Origin: an uncultured Pseudomonadales bacterium
GTDB lineage: Bacteria > Pseudomonadota > Gammaproteobacteria > Pseudomonadales > Porticoccaceae
DNA length: 64,000 nt
Assembly (NCBI GenBank): GCA_943787675.1
Contig: CALSNK010000007.1
Coordinates: 62,001-126,000, forward strand
Direction: 5' to 3'
The notes beneath the pieces are model-generated. The model was not told the DNA's origin, did not search any database, and saw nothing but the letters and a program-made list of their open reading frames with translations. The translations under genes and the position numbers were made by a program. Shown here one piece after another: positions 18,999 through 28,505 of this stretch. How positions within the stretch are numbered: position 1 is the first letter of the stretch; the number at the start of each line of letters is the position of its first letter.

Positions 18999-21263
18999 AT
19001 GCCTCTAATGACCGCTCTTCGACGAATCAAACTAACTCTGCCGTTAATGTTGTTGCTGGGCGTAGTTGCCTGCGCGCCTTCTGCTCCGGGTGAAATAAAC
19101 GTCAAAGATCAGGCCGAATTTAAGCAGGCCGTTGCCAATGCCAAGCCCGGTGATGTTATTACCCTGGCCAACGGCACCTGGAAAGACTTTGAAATACTCT
19201 TCACGGGAATGGGTGAAGCCGATCAGCCGATACGCTTAACCGCTGAGACCAAGGGCAAAGTATTTATCACTGGGCAGTCTAATCTTCGGTTGGCCGGAGA
19301 ATACCTTGAGGTCTCTGGGCTAATCTTCAAAGACGGATATACACCGACCCTACAGGTAATAAGCTTTCGTCAAGACAAAGAGCATCTGGCCAATCACTCT
19401 AGAGTGACTGAAGTCGTGATCGATAATTTTAGTAACCCAGAGCGATTCGAAGCTGACTACTGGGTTGCCATGTACGGCAAGCATAATCGCTTTGACCACA
19501 ACCATTTGGAAGGTAAGCGCAACAAAGGTGTAACCATGGCAGTTCGGCTAGATTCCGAAGCGAGCCGGGAAAATCACCACCGCATCGACCACAACTATTT
19601 TGGCCCTAGACCTGTTCTGGGATCAAATGGTGGTGAGACCCTGCGTATTGGTACCAGTCACTATTCCCTCTCAGATTCTTTCACGGTGGTAGAAAACAAC
19701 TATTTTGATCGCTGTGATGGTGAGGTAGAAATAGTCTCGGTTAAGTCTGGTAGTAATCAGGTGCGTGGCAATCTGTTCTTCGAGTCCAAAGGCACACTTA
19801 CCCTGCGCCACGGCGATAACAATATCGTTGAAGAGAATATCTTCTTAGGCGGTCGAGTTGATCACACCGGCGGTATTCGCGTAATCAATAAGGGTCAGAT
19901 TGTCCGCAATAATTATTTAGAGGGCTTAACAGGTTACCGATTTGGTGGCTCTCTTGTGGTGATGAATGGCGTGCCTAATTCATCTATCAATCGCTATCAC
20001 CAGGTCGTTAATGCTCAGATTGAAAACAACAGCATGATAAACAACGAACATATTCAGCTGGCTGCTGGCAGTGATGCGGAGCGTTCGGCGACACCGGTTG
20101 ATAGTCAGTTCACCAGTAACTTGATCGTCAATGACAATGGCCGTGACACATTTACCCTGTATGACGATGTCAGTGGTATTCGCTTTGCCGACAATGTGCT
20201 GAACAATGTTAAGAGCCCACAACTTTCTGAGGGCTTTAGTAACCAAGCGGTAATGCTAACAAGAGCCGCCAACGGATTACTTTACCCCGATTCCCCAAGC
20301 CTAAAAGACGTAGGTGCCAAGCAAGATCTCGTGATGTTAAATAAACATGACACTGGCGTCTCTTGGTATCCGAAATCAGATGCCTCTATACAGTTTGATA
20401 CCGGGCGCATGATCCAGGTTACAGCGACCCCAGGGGAGTTGCGAGAAGCAATCGAGCTAGCAGCGTCCGGTGATATTATTCGCCTCGCTGCTGGCGATTA
20501 TCTGTTAAGCAAAGTAATAGAAATCGACAAGCCGCTCACGCTGTTGGGCGACAAGCGCTCTAAAATTGAGTTTGAGCGTTCCACGCTGTTCGAGATTGTG
20601 GATGGTGGCAGTTTAAAGCTGAGCGGGCTGGTGATCTCTGGCAAGCGCTCGCCGGACAATGTGGGTAATTCTGTTATTCGTACCAGTCCCTATTCAATGT
20701 TGGTCAACTACCAGATCAAGGTGCACAATTCCGTGTTTATACACCTTGATGTTAATCGCCATTTCAATTTTCTAAATGTTGCCAAGAGCACTATGGCAGA
20801 CAGTGTCGTCATTCTTGACTCCCATTTCAGAGACGTTAGCGGTGCCATACTGGCGATGGATAAAGAGGCCGATGATTACGGTATCTTTAACGTGGATTAC
20901 GCGACAATCAAGAATTCTAGCTTTACCAATGTGCAGGGCGCAATCGCGACCCTGTATCGCGGCGGAACCGATGAAAGTACCTTTGGGCCCCACTTTACCC
21001 TCACCAATTCTAAGCTAACCAATGTGGGTACAGGCAGTAAAAACAAGTCTAAATCATCGATTTATTTGCACGGCGTGCAGGTAACAACTATTGAGAATAA
21101 CCGCTTCTCGAATAGCTCTGGGATCAAGATAGAACATACCGTCGGTGAGCCGGTGACGCGAATTGTAAAAAATACCCTAACAGCAACTCCCTTACCCACT
21201 GTAAGAGAGCTGCACAGTCAGGCGGAAAATACTGCTGTCATTAAAGATAATATTATTAGATAG
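18999..21263 (+). CDS. PL6-family alginate lyase, lipoprotein
   Basis: The 754-residue enzyme is predicted to cleave alginate by beta-elimination at the cell envelope. It has a lipoprotein signal with Cys25 in GVVAC. The N-terminal half is a chondroitinase-B-like right-handed beta helix. The catalytic pair is in place: Lys249 in VSVKSGSN and Arg270 in LTLRHGDN, 21 residues apart exactly as in chondroitinase B. The C-terminal half is a second beta-helix-like region, as in two-domain PL6 enzymes. It heads the run PL6-kdgF-MFS-reductases-kdgK-PL17. Whether it prefers polyG or polyMG cannot be told. Confidence 0.92.
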   Translation: MPLMTALRRIKLTLPLMLLLGVVACAPSAPGEINVKDQAEFKQAVANAKPGDVITLANGTWKDFEILFTGMGEADQPIRLTAETKGKVFITGQSNLRLAGEYLEVSGLIFKDGYTPTLQVISFRQDKEHLANHSRVTEVVIDNFSNPERFEADYWVAMYGKHNRFDHNHLEGKRNKGVTMAVRLDSEASRENHHRIDHNYFGPRPVLGSNGGETLRIGTSHYSLSDSFTVVENNYFDRCDGEVEIVSVKSGSNQVRGNLFFESKGTLTLRHGDNNIVEENIFLGGRVDHTGGIRVINKGQIVRNNYLEGLTGYRFGGSLVVMNGVPNSSINRYHQVVNAQIENNSMINNEHIQLAAGSDAERSATPVDSQFTSNLIVNDNGRDTFTLYDDVSGIRFADNVLNNVKSPQLSEGFSNQAVMLTRAANGLLYPDSPSLKDVGAKQDLVMLNKHDTGVSWYPKSDASIQFDTGRMIQVTATPGELREAIELAASGDIIRLAAGDYLLSKVIEIDKPLTLLGDKRSKIEFERSTLFEIVDGGSLKLSGLVISGKRSPDNVGNSVIRTSPYSMLVNYQIKVHNSVFIHLDVNRHFNFLNVAKSTMADSVVILDSHFRDVSGAILAMDKEADDYGIFNVDYATIKNSSFTNVQGAIATLYRGGTDESTFGPHFTLTNSKLTNVGTGSKNKSKSSIYLHGVQVTTIENNRFSNSSGIKIEHTVGEPVTRIVKNTLTATPLPTVRELHSQAENTAVIKDNIIR

Positions 21264-21332
21264 ACCTGCCTAGCGTAGATAAATATATCGGTTTAGTAAC
21301 AATACTCAGCCCAGGATTTGGAGAAATAAAAT

Positions 21333-21680
21333 ATGCAAACAGCACCTTTTCTATTTGGAGAAGAGTTATTAACCGAACCTGTTGCCCCAGGTGTTACTCG
21401 AAAAATTATGGGTTTCAATAATCAGATCATGATGGTTAAGGTCTATTTTGAAGAGGGCAGTGAGGGCTATGTTCACAGTCATTTTCACTCCCAGGTTGCC
21501 TATGTTGAGCGGGGTGAATTTGATGTCACCGTGGGTGACGAAACGAAAACGCTGGTAGCGGGAGACTGTTTCTTTATGGAGCCCAATATTAGCCATGGTG
21601 CTATTTGCAAGAAGGCTGGCGTATTGATCGATGTGTTTAGCCCAATGAGAGAAGACTTTTTTGAGGGGAATAATAAATGA
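21333..21680 (+). CDS. kdgF: KdgF-like cupin, unsaturated uronate linearisation
   Basis: The 115-residue single-domain cupin matches KdgF, which opens the 4,5-unsaturated monouronates released by pectin or alginate lyases into the linear keto-sugar DEH. The cupin metal site is visible, with His48, His50, Gln54 and His88 (VHSHFHSQVAYVERG and EPNISHGA). Its stop overlaps the start of the transporter gene (ATGA). Position between an alginate lyase and DEH-processing enzymes supports the role. Confidence 0.9.
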   Translation: MQTAPFLFGEELLTEPVAPGVTRKIMGFNNQIMMVKVYFEEGSEGYVHSHFHSQVAYVERGEFDVTVGDETKTLVAGDCFFMEPNISHGAICKKAGVLIDVFSPMREDFFEGNNK

Positions 21681-22972
21681 AAATAAGTAACCTTCGCTGG
21701 TGGGTGATTGCGCTGATCGCTCTCGCCACAGTCATTAACTATATTGATCGCCAGGCATTAGTTGTGCTTTGGCCGAGTATTGCAGGGGATCTCTATCCGG
21801 ATAAAACCGCAGATGAGCACAAAGAAATTTATGCCTTTCTGTCTGTTATCTTTATTTTTTCCTATGCCTTTGGTCAGGCTATCTTCGGCAAGATATTCGA
21901 TTGGATTGGCACCCGTTTAGGTTTTGCTCTGTCCATTACCGTTTGGTCTATAGCGACCATAATGCATGCGTTTGCCAAGGGTGTTGTCACTTTCAGTATT
22001 GTCCGAAGCCTGTTGGGTTTGGCAGAGGCCGGTAACTGGCCTGGTGCAACTAAGAGTAATGCTGAGTGGTTTCCAACCAAAGAGCGAGCCTTGGCCCAGG
22101 GTATATTTAACTCAGGCGCCGCGGTCGGCGGCCTAATATCCATACCTTTGATTGGTACTTTGGCGATCTATTTTAGCTGGCAAATGATTTTTGTTCTGAT
22201 TGGTGTGCTGGGTCTTCTGTGGCTTATTCCTTGGATGATCCTTGTGAAATCGCCGCCTAAATACCACCCCTGGATTACTGATGAAGAGCGGGAATACATT
22301 CTGAGTGGTCAAGAGAACCAGAGTGCCGCCGCAATTAATGATGAGGGTTACAACCCATCGACAGCGGAGCTGCTTTCACACAAGCAAAGCTGGGGCGTGA
22401 TTATCGCTTCTGCCTGTATCGACCCCATTTGGTGGTTGTTTATTTTCTGGATTCCAATCTACCTTTTCGAAGTGTATGGAATGGATGTTAAGCAAGTTGC
22501 CCTCTATGGCTGGGTACCCTACATGGGTGCAATGATTGGCGCCTTCTTTGGTGGATTGTTGGCACAAAATAGATTTAAGGCTGGATGGACCACTAACAGT
22601 ACCCGAAAGCTGGTGATCACATTGGGTTGTTTGACCATGCTCCCGGCACTTCTTGCGATGTCGAATCCTGGCTCGCCGATTACGGCCGTCTTGCTTATGG
22701 CCGTTATTTTGTTTGGCTTCCAGACAGCCATTGGTAACGTTCAGACTCTGCCCAGTGATTTCTTTGGTGGTAAAACAGTGGGCACGCTAGCTGGATTTTC
22801 CGGTATGGCGGCCAAACTTGGTGCGGTGGGTTTAACAGCATTGGTACCTATGCTAACTGCAGGTGGTAACTATACTCCGGCATTTATGATTGGCGCTGGA
22901 CTGGCTGTATCAGCCCTCGCCAGCGTGTGGATTTTATGTCCAAAAATTGAGCCACTAAGCCCTAAGTCCTAG
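21677..22972 (+). CDS. MFS hexuronate-type transporter (ExuT-like)
   Basis: The 431-residue protein has the 12-helix major facilitator layout. It shows anion:cation symporter family motifs near the N-terminus (NYIDRQALVVLWPSIAGDL) and after helix 4 (GLAEAGNWPGATKSNAEWFP). ExuT relatives import hexuronates across the inner membrane. Here it probably takes up unsaturated uronate monomers or DEH from the periplasm, where the lyases act. It is translationally coupled to kdgF. The exact substrate is inferred from context. Confidence 0.88.
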   Translation: MKISNLRWWVIALIALATVINYIDRQALVVLWPSIAGDLYPDKTADEHKEIYAFLSVIFIFSYAFGQAIFGKIFDWIGTRLGFALSITVWSIATIMHAFAKGVVTFSIVRSLLGLAEAGNWPGATKSNAEWFPTKERALAQGIFNSGAAVGGLISIPLIGTLAIYFSWQMIFVLIGVLGLLWLIPWMILVKSPPKYHPWITDEEREYILSGQENQSAAAINDEGYNPSTAELLSHKQSWGVIIASACIDPIWWLFIFWIPIYLFEVYGMDVKQVALYGWVPYMGAMIGAFFGGLLAQNRFKAGWTTNSTRKLVITLGCLTMLPALLAMSNPGSPITAVLLMAVILFGFQTAIGNVQTLPSDFFGGKTVGTLAGFSGMAAKLGAVGLTALVPMLTAGGNYTPAFMIGAGLAVSALASVWILCPKIEPLSPKS

Positions 22973-23036
22973 TCGCTAAGTGGTAGTCCGACAACTAATA
23001 AAAAGTTAACTAAAATAATTTAAAAGGGAGAATTAT

Positions 23037-23915
23037 ATGACAGTTCCTGTCATCGGTTTTATCGGTCTGGGCCTCATGGGTGGCAACATGGTCGAGAATT
23101 TACAAAAGAGAAACTTTAAGCCAATCGTAATGGACCTCAACAAGGAGATCGTTGCGTCTGTTGTAGCTCGCGGCGGTTCCGAGGCATCCTCCGCGGCGGA
23201 GTTAGCAGCAGCATGCGACATCATTATGCTGTGTCTTACGACTTCTAATGTTGTTGAAAAGGTTATGTATGGCGAAGATGGCATACTGGCTGGTATCAAA
23301 GAAGGCGCCGTGGTGATTGATTTTGGAACCTCGATTCCGGCATCCACCCGCAAGATCGGAGCCGACCTCGCGACTAAAGGTGCAGGCATGGTTGACGCCG
23401 CATTGGGTCGCACTCCAGCTCACGCCCTTGATGGCCTTCTCAATATTATGGCAGCTGGCGATGAAGCGACTTTCGAGAAGGTTAAGCCGATCCTCGAGAT
23501 GCAGGGTGAAAATATCTTTTACATGGGCGCCCTTGGCGCTGGCCACACCACTAAGTTGATTAACAACTTTATGGGAATGACCACGGTCTGTGCAATGTCT
23601 CAGGCATTTGCTGTTGCCGAAAGCGCAGGCGTCGATCGCCAGCAGCTGTTCGATATTATGTCGACGGGTCCTTCTACTTCACCATTTATGCAATTCTGTA
23701 AGAATTACGCCGTAGACGGTGTTAGTGATTTAGGTTTCTCAATTGCCAATGCCAATAAAGATTTAGCCTATTTCCTTGAGATGGTTGAGGGGCTGGGCAC
23801 TCGATCTCAAATAGCTGAGGGCACCTCTGCAAACCTCCAGGCCGCTTTTGATGCTGGCATGGGTAATGGTAATGTTCCTGAAGTATTCGATTATTTCCGT
23901 ACACTCGAAAAGTAA
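23037..23915 (+). CDS. Beta-hydroxyacid dehydrogenase family oxidoreductase, probable DEH reductase
   Basis: The 292-residue protein belongs to the 3-hydroxyisobutyrate/tartronate-semialdehyde reductase family. It has an N-terminal Rossmann motif (IGFIGLGLMGGNM) and the catalytic Lys173 in GAGHTTKLINNFMG. A member of this family is the NAD(P)H-dependent DEH reductase (DehR) described in alginate-degrading Vibrio, which makes 2-keto-3-deoxygluconate. Its place between the uronate transporter and kdgK supports that role. A sugar-acid dehydrogenase of another substrate is possible. Confidence 0.8.
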   Translation: MTVPVIGFIGLGLMGGNMVENLQKRNFKPIVMDLNKEIVASVVARGGSEASSAAELAAACDIIMLCLTTSNVVEKVMYGEDGILAGIKEGAVVIDFGTSIPASTRKIGADLATKGAGMVDAALGRTPAHALDGLLNIMAAGDEATFEKVKPILEMQGENIFYMGALGAGHTTKLINNFMGMTTVCAMSQAFAVAESAGVDRQQLFDIMSTGPSTSPFMQFCKNYAVDGVSDLGFSIANANKDLAYFLEMVEGLGTRSQIAEGTSANLQAAFDAGMGNGNVPEVFDYFRTLEK

Positions 23916-23979
23916 TTTTGAGTTTGTTAGATACGGATTCACAGCCTAATAAAATTGACCTAGATAGAGTAAAAGAAAT

Positions 23980-24732
23980 ATGAAACATCAGAACAAAGTA
24001 GCAGTCGTGACCGGTGGCGTAAGAGATATCGGTAGAGCCATATCGCTTAAGTTGGCTGCTGAGGGTGCTAAGGTCGTGGTTAACTATCATGGTAGTCATG
24101 ATCTGGCCCAGCAAACTTTAAACGACATTGAGTCCGCTGGTGGTCAGGCCATTTTATACAAAGGTGATATGACTTCCCCCGCTGATGTAGAAGGATTGAT
24201 TGCTAAAACTATAGAAGCCTTTGGCTCGAGTATTGATATTTTGGTTAACGTTGCCGGAGGTTTGGTGGCACGTAAAACCATCGAAGAAATGGATCTTGAG
24301 TTTTTTAATTATGTTATGCAGCTGAACATGAGCTCTACCTTCCTGGTAACTAAAGCGGTTGTTCCTTATATGTCTGAAGGCGCCTCGATCATCAACTTCG
24401 CCTCACAGGCAGGACGTGATGGCGGTGGACCTGGTGCCAGTGCCTACGCAACGTCAAAGGGTGCAGTAATGACATTTACTCGTTCTATGGCAAAGGAATT
24501 GGGCCCTAAGGGTATCCGTGTTAATTCTTTATGCTGTGGCATGATCAGCACAACATTCCACGATACATTCAGTAAGCCTGAGGGCCGTGCTGCCACTGCC
24601 GGTAACACACCACTACGTCGTGAGGGTGCGCCCAATGAAGTGGCTGACACAGTGAGCTTCTTAGCCTCTAGTGATGCTGCGTTCGTTAGTGGCATAAATA
24701 TGGATGTTAACGGTGGCTTAGTATTTTCGTAA
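23980..24732 (+). CDS. Short-chain dehydrogenase/reductase, second candidate DEH reductase
   Basis: The 250-residue classical SDR has the cofactor motif TGGVRDIGRA (11-20), NVAGG (90-94) and the catalytic Ser142, Tyr156 and Lys160 (YATSK). SDR enzymes such as A1-R of Sphingomonas and FlRed of Flavobacterium reduce DEH. The gene lies between the beta-hydroxyacid dehydrogenase and kdgK, so either or both could perform this step, perhaps with different cofactor preference. The substrate is inferred. Confidence 0.8.
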   Translation: MKHQNKVAVVTGGVRDIGRAISLKLAAEGAKVVVNYHGSHDLAQQTLNDIESAGGQAILYKGDMTSPADVEGLIAKTIEAFGSSIDILVNVAGGLVARKTIEEMDLEFFNYVMQLNMSSTFLVTKAVVPYMSEGASIINFASQAGRDGGGPGASAYATSKGAVMTFTRSMAKELGPKGIRVNSLCCGMISTTFHDTFSKPEGRAATAGNTPLRREGAPNEVADTVSFLASSDAAFVSGINMDVNGGLVFS

Positions 24733-24768
24733 GCGCATTAGTTTTGGTTTAGGGGTGGATTACAACCT

Positions 24769-25704
24769 ATGAAAAATAAGGTCGCTGTTATTGGCGAATG
24801 TATGTTGGAAGTCAGTAGTATGGGGGCGGGCAGAGACCAGTCCTCTTTACCTGCGGGGCTTTCATTTGGTGGGGATACTCTCAATACCGCTATATATCTT
24901 GCTCGTCTGGGGGCTGACGTCGATTACGTCTCTGCCCTTGGGGACGACGATATGAGTGCTTGGATGTTGAGCCAATGGCGTTCTGAAGGCGTTGGCTGCA
25001 ATCTGGTCACCAGGCAGAAGAATGGAGTGCCTGGTCTGTACATGATTCAGATTGATGAGCATGGCGAGCGATCATTCCTCTACTGGCGGTCCAATTCCCC
25101 TGCCACCCATATGTTTGATAATGCCGCTGAAGCAGATGAAATATTTGAAAAGCTGTCTGCCTATCAACATATCTATTTGTCGGGAATCAGTCTTGCCATC
25201 TACACAGAGGCTGCCCGTCACCGTCTCTTTGATTTTCTCAAACGTTATCGCGCCAAGGGGGGAGATGTCATATTTGATGGCAACTATCGTCCCCGTCTCT
25301 GGGCCAGTCCCGAGGTTGCTCGCGATGCCTACGAAAAGATGTACTGCCTTGCAGATTTAGTGCTGCCAACCGATGAAGATGAGGCTCAGCTGTTTGGTCT
25401 CGAGACGCCAGAAGAAGTTGTGGCACGCCTTAGATCATTTGGAGTGTCAGATGTTGTGCTTAAATTGGGTGAGAAAGGTTGCTTGATTGGCACGGATTCG
25501 GGGACGGAGCCAGTGCCTGCAGAAGTGGTTAAGGTTGTGGATACTACCGCTGCCGGTGACTCATTTAATGCTGGCTTTATGGCGTCAAGATTCCAGGGGC
25601 AAGATATGAAAGCCGCCTGTGGTGTTGCCAATCGATTGGCATCTGTGGTGATTCAGCATCGCGGTGCAATCATCCCTATAGAATCCATGCCTGTTTATAG
25701 TTGA
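24769..25704 (+). CDS. kdgK: 2-dehydro-3-deoxygluconokinase KdgK
   Basis: KdgK phosphorylates 2-keto-3-deoxygluconate to KDPG, which Eda (not in this window) splits to pyruvate and glyceraldehyde-3-phosphate. The 311-residue product is a PfkB-family kinase, with the sugar-binding region SFGGDTLNTAIYLARLGA near the start. The anion-hole/catalytic motif DTTAAGDSFNAGF is at 258-270 with Asp264 as base. It receives product both from alginate breakdown and from UxuA. Confidence 0.93.
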   Translation: MKNKVAVIGECMLEVSSMGAGRDQSSLPAGLSFGGDTLNTAIYLARLGADVDYVSALGDDDMSAWMLSQWRSEGVGCNLVTRQKNGVPGLYMIQIDEHGERSFLYWRSNSPATHMFDNAAEADEIFEKLSAYQHIYLSGISLAIYTEAARHRLFDFLKRYRAKGGDVIFDGNYRPRLWASPEVARDAYEKMYCLADLVLPTDEDEAQLFGLETPEEVVARLRSFGVSDVVLKLGEKGCLIGTDSGTEPVPAEVVKVVDTTAAGDSFNAGFMASRFQGQDMKAACGVANRLASVVIQHRGAIIPIESMPVYS

Positions 25705-25816
25705 CCTCTGAAAGTTGACCTTTAAGGGCTGTGCCCCGAGCAGGATTATTTCCTGGGTAACGCGGGTAAAGTAGGCGGCCCCCCAATACTTATAAAACCT
25801 ATTGTCTGGAGTACGC

Positions 25817-28066
25817 ATGAAATTAAATAAAATAAAAGCCACGCTGATGGCGTTAATGATGCTGATTATTCCACTTGAATTACAGTCTAAAGAGCACCCT
25901 AAGCTGATCCTCACCAAAGCGGGCGTAGAGACAATTAGAAAAAGTCTCGGCCAGGTGCCTTTGTTTGATGCGTCTGTGGCCAGTACAAAACAGCAGGTAG
26001 ACATTGAGATTGCTCTAGGCATTGATACACCTATCCCTACAGATTATTCTGGTGGATATACCCACGAAAGGCACAAGAAAAATTTCGTGATCGCTCAGAA
26101 AGCCGGTGCTCTATACCAGATTCTGGACGATGATAAATACGCTGAGTATGTTCGAGATATGCTGTTCCAGTACGAAGCCATGTATAAAGACCTGCCCGTG
26201 CATCCCAAGCCTCGCTCTTACGCCCGGGGAAAATTATTTTGGCAATGTCTAAATGACAGTAATTGGTTGCTGTATATGGCTCAGGCCTATGACTCTATCT
26301 ATACCTTTTTGTCGGAGGAAGAGCGCCAGAGGTTAAACCAGAATCTATTTCGTCCTTTCGCAGACTTTATCTCTATCGAAAATCCACAGTTCTATAATCG
26401 CATTCATAACCACAGTACTTGGGGCAATGCTGCCGTCGGTATGATCGGCCTTGTTATGGACGATCAGGAGCTAATCGACAGAGCACTGTACGGTATTGAA
26501 GATGATGGTCTTGAAGTTGGCCTCAAGGATGACGACGGCGGTTTTATTAAAGTTGAAGGGCAAAAGACTGGTTTTCTGGCCAATCTAGAGAATCCGTTCT
26601 CACCGGATGGCTATTACACCGAAGGGCCTTACTACCAGCGTTACGCCATGTACCCCTTTCTGATTTTTGCCCTGGCAATGGACAATGTAAAACCAGAGCT
26701 CAAAGTATTTCAGCATAAAGACGGCGTATTGCTTAAGGCGGTTAATGCGCTGCTGAATCTCTCCGATGCCGAAGGTAACTTTTTCCCGCTCAACGACGCA
26801 CAAAAAGGCATGTCTTATTTTTCTGCCAGTTTGGTGACTGCCGTTGATATTGCTTATCACTACGGCGATCAGAATCCACAGCTACTCAGTGTTGCCGAGA
26901 AACAGGGTCAGGTGCTTCTGGACCAGTCTGGTCTCTCTGTCGCTGTTGCTCTCCGGGATGGAAAGACCCAGCCTTTCGTTAAGCAATCTATCAATCTCTC
27001 GGATGGTGCAGAGGGCGATGAAGGTGGGGTTGCGGTATTGCGCTATGGCGTTGAAGACTTAGCCGTCGTGTTTAAATATGCCGCTCAGGGCCTGAGCCAC
27101 GGCCACTATGACAAGCTGTCGTTTTCATTATATGACCGGGGCGATGAGGTTATTCAGGATTATGGCCTAGTGCGCTTTGTGAATATTGGGCAGAAGGGTG
27201 GCGGTAATTATTTGAAAGAAAATCAAAGTTGGGCAAAGCAGACAATAGCCCACAACAGCCTCACCCAGGATCAGACATCCCATTTCAAAGGGAAATATGA
27301 GATCGGCAGTCAGCATCATTCGGAGCTGCACTTTTTCGATGACTCGAGAGCCGATGTCCAGGTTGTCAGTGCGCGAGAGGCGAATGCCTATCCAGGCACC
27401 GAAATGCATCGCACCATGGCGATCATTAAACCTGAAAATTTTGCCACGCCTTTAGTGCTCGACATTATGAAGGTGACATCAGAGGCTAAACACCAGTATG
27501 ACCTGCCATTTTATTTTATGGGGCAGGTTCTGCAGACCAACTTTGACTATGAGATCCCATCCAGCTTGGCGCCATTAGGAGATTCTGACGGTTACCAGCA
27601 TCTGTATCTAGAGGGCAAAGGTAAGCCATCGTCAGACAGTACCCAGTTCAATTGGCTAGTTGAAGGTAAGTTTTATACCCTGACATCAGCGACCAATGTT
27701 ACCGACGAATTGCTCTTTGCCAGAGTGGGCGCTCAGGATCCAGAGTTCAATTTGCGCCGGGATGCCGCGTTAATTTTCCGTAGAAAAGACGTCGGCGACA
27801 GTCTTTTTGTCTCGGTGATCGAACCCCATGGACGCTATAGCCCAGTTTCTGAATTGTCAGTAAACCCAAAGAGTAATATGGCTGCACTCAAAGTGGCATT
27901 CGACACTGAGGCGTATACCGCGGTTGTTATTGAGACCTTGGATAATAAGTCGAGTCTATTCATTGTCGCAAACAGAGACCCAGCAACCTCTGCAAAGCAT
28001 CATCTAAAGATAGGCGGCAAGCACTACAGTTGGCTGGGGCCATATCATCTTGAGGTGATAAAATAG
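25817..28066 (+). CDS. PL17-family oligoalginate lyase
   Basis: The 749-residue exolytic enzyme is predicted to release unsaturated monouronate from alginate oligomers. It has a short signal peptide, an N-terminal alpha/alpha toroid and a C-terminal heparinase II/III-like beta-sheet domain. The conserved Asn-His (NRIHNHSTWGNA, about 195-205) and the tyrosine motif DGYYTEGPYYQRYA (about 264-277) correspond to the catalytic residues described for Alg17C. The ATG at 25817 follows GGAG and is preferred to an in-frame TTG 15 bases earlier. It closes the PL6-to-PL17 run. Confidence 0.92.
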   Translation: MKLNKIKATLMALMMLIIPLELQSKEHPKLILTKAGVETIRKSLGQVPLFDASVASTKQQVDIEIALGIDTPIPTDYSGGYTHERHKKNFVIAQKAGALYQILDDDKYAEYVRDMLFQYEAMYKDLPVHPKPRSYARGKLFWQCLNDSNWLLYMAQAYDSIYTFLSEEERQRLNQNLFRPFADFISIENPQFYNRIHNHSTWGNAAVGMIGLVMDDQELIDRALYGIEDDGLEVGLKDDDGGFIKVEGQKTGFLANLENPFSPDGYYTEGPYYQRYAMYPFLIFALAMDNVKPELKVFQHKDGVLLKAVNALLNLSDAEGNFFPLNDAQKGMSYFSASLVTAVDIAYHYGDQNPQLLSVAEKQGQVLLDQSGLSVAVALRDGKTQPFVKQSINLSDGAEGDEGGVAVLRYGVEDLAVVFKYAAQGLSHGHYDKLSFSLYDRGDEVIQDYGLVRFVNIGQKGGGNYLKENQSWAKQTIAHNSLTQDQTSHFKGKYEIGSQHHSELHFFDDSRADVQVVSAREANAYPGTEMHRTMAIIKPENFATPLVLDIMKVTSEAKHQYDLPFYFMGQVLQTNFDYEIPSSLAPLGDSDGYQHLYLEGKGKPSSDSTQFNWLVEGKFYTLTSATNVTDELLFARVGAQDPEFNLRRDAALIFRRKDVGDSLFVSVIEPHGRYSPVSELSVNPKSNMAALKVAFDTEAYTAVVIETLDNKSSLFIVANRDPATSAKHHLKIGGKHYSWLGPYHLEVIK

Positions 28067-28140
28067 CTGATATCCATGGCTGAGGTTTATCGCCTTATGC
28101 TGGCGAACCCAGTTCGCGTCTGCTTCTGGATAAGTCAAAG

Positions 28141-28173
28141 CCAGTCTATATTGGTAAGGCCAATATAGACTGG
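28141..28173. repeat. Perfect 14-base inverted repeat containing an operator-like core
   Basis: CCAGTCTATATTGG (28141-28154) and CCAATATAGACTGG (28160-28173) pair perfectly around a five-base loop. The centre, 28150-28164, reads ATTGGTAAGGCCAAT and fits the local ATTGG-N5-CCAAT operator form. It lies 74 bases after the PL17 stop. No T-run follows on the plus strand. It could be an mRNA 3' stabiliser, an operator, or both. The rest of the gap 28067-28505 holds only the operator at 28419 and a possible -35 box. Confidence 0.75.
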
Positions 28174-28418
28174 GTATCAACTTGATTCTCATAGAATTGC
28201 CGCTAGATTTTGATCCATAGTCTCGCTGATTAAGCGTTTATTTCATACAGCGACTTTCCTGCCCCCATACCTGAATCTTAAAAACCTCAGATTATGCCGT
28301 CCAAATTAAGCCTATCTGGATCCCTACACAGTAGCTCCCTCGGGCCATCCGGCGTTTTAGGGTGCTCCGTCACACTAATGCTGCGGTTGGTTTGTGTTCA
28401 CCCTATCTACAGACAATA

Positions 28419-28443
28419 ATTGGTCTGACCAATACGGTTGACA
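28419..28443 (+). promoter_or_regulatory. Operator and -35 element before the second TonB receptor
   Basis: ATTGGTCTGACCAAT at 28419-28433 is the best palindrome of the ATTGG-N5-CCAAT set. TTGACA follows at 28438-28443, although no convincing -10 hexamer is present at standard spacing. A repressor bound here would cover the promoter. The proposed regulator is the GntR protein at 17821. Confidence 0.6.
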
Positions 28444-28505
28444 TTGTGGCTGTATTCTGTGACCCTCGCTTTAAAATAATAAAAATCACCAGGGGACTAA
28501 GAATA

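Noticed and set aside
25780-25816. Operator-like bases (ATTGTCTGGAG) before the PL17 gene
   Set aside because: Only one half resembles the ATTGG-N5-CCAAT form, and the gene is probably read from upstream promoters.
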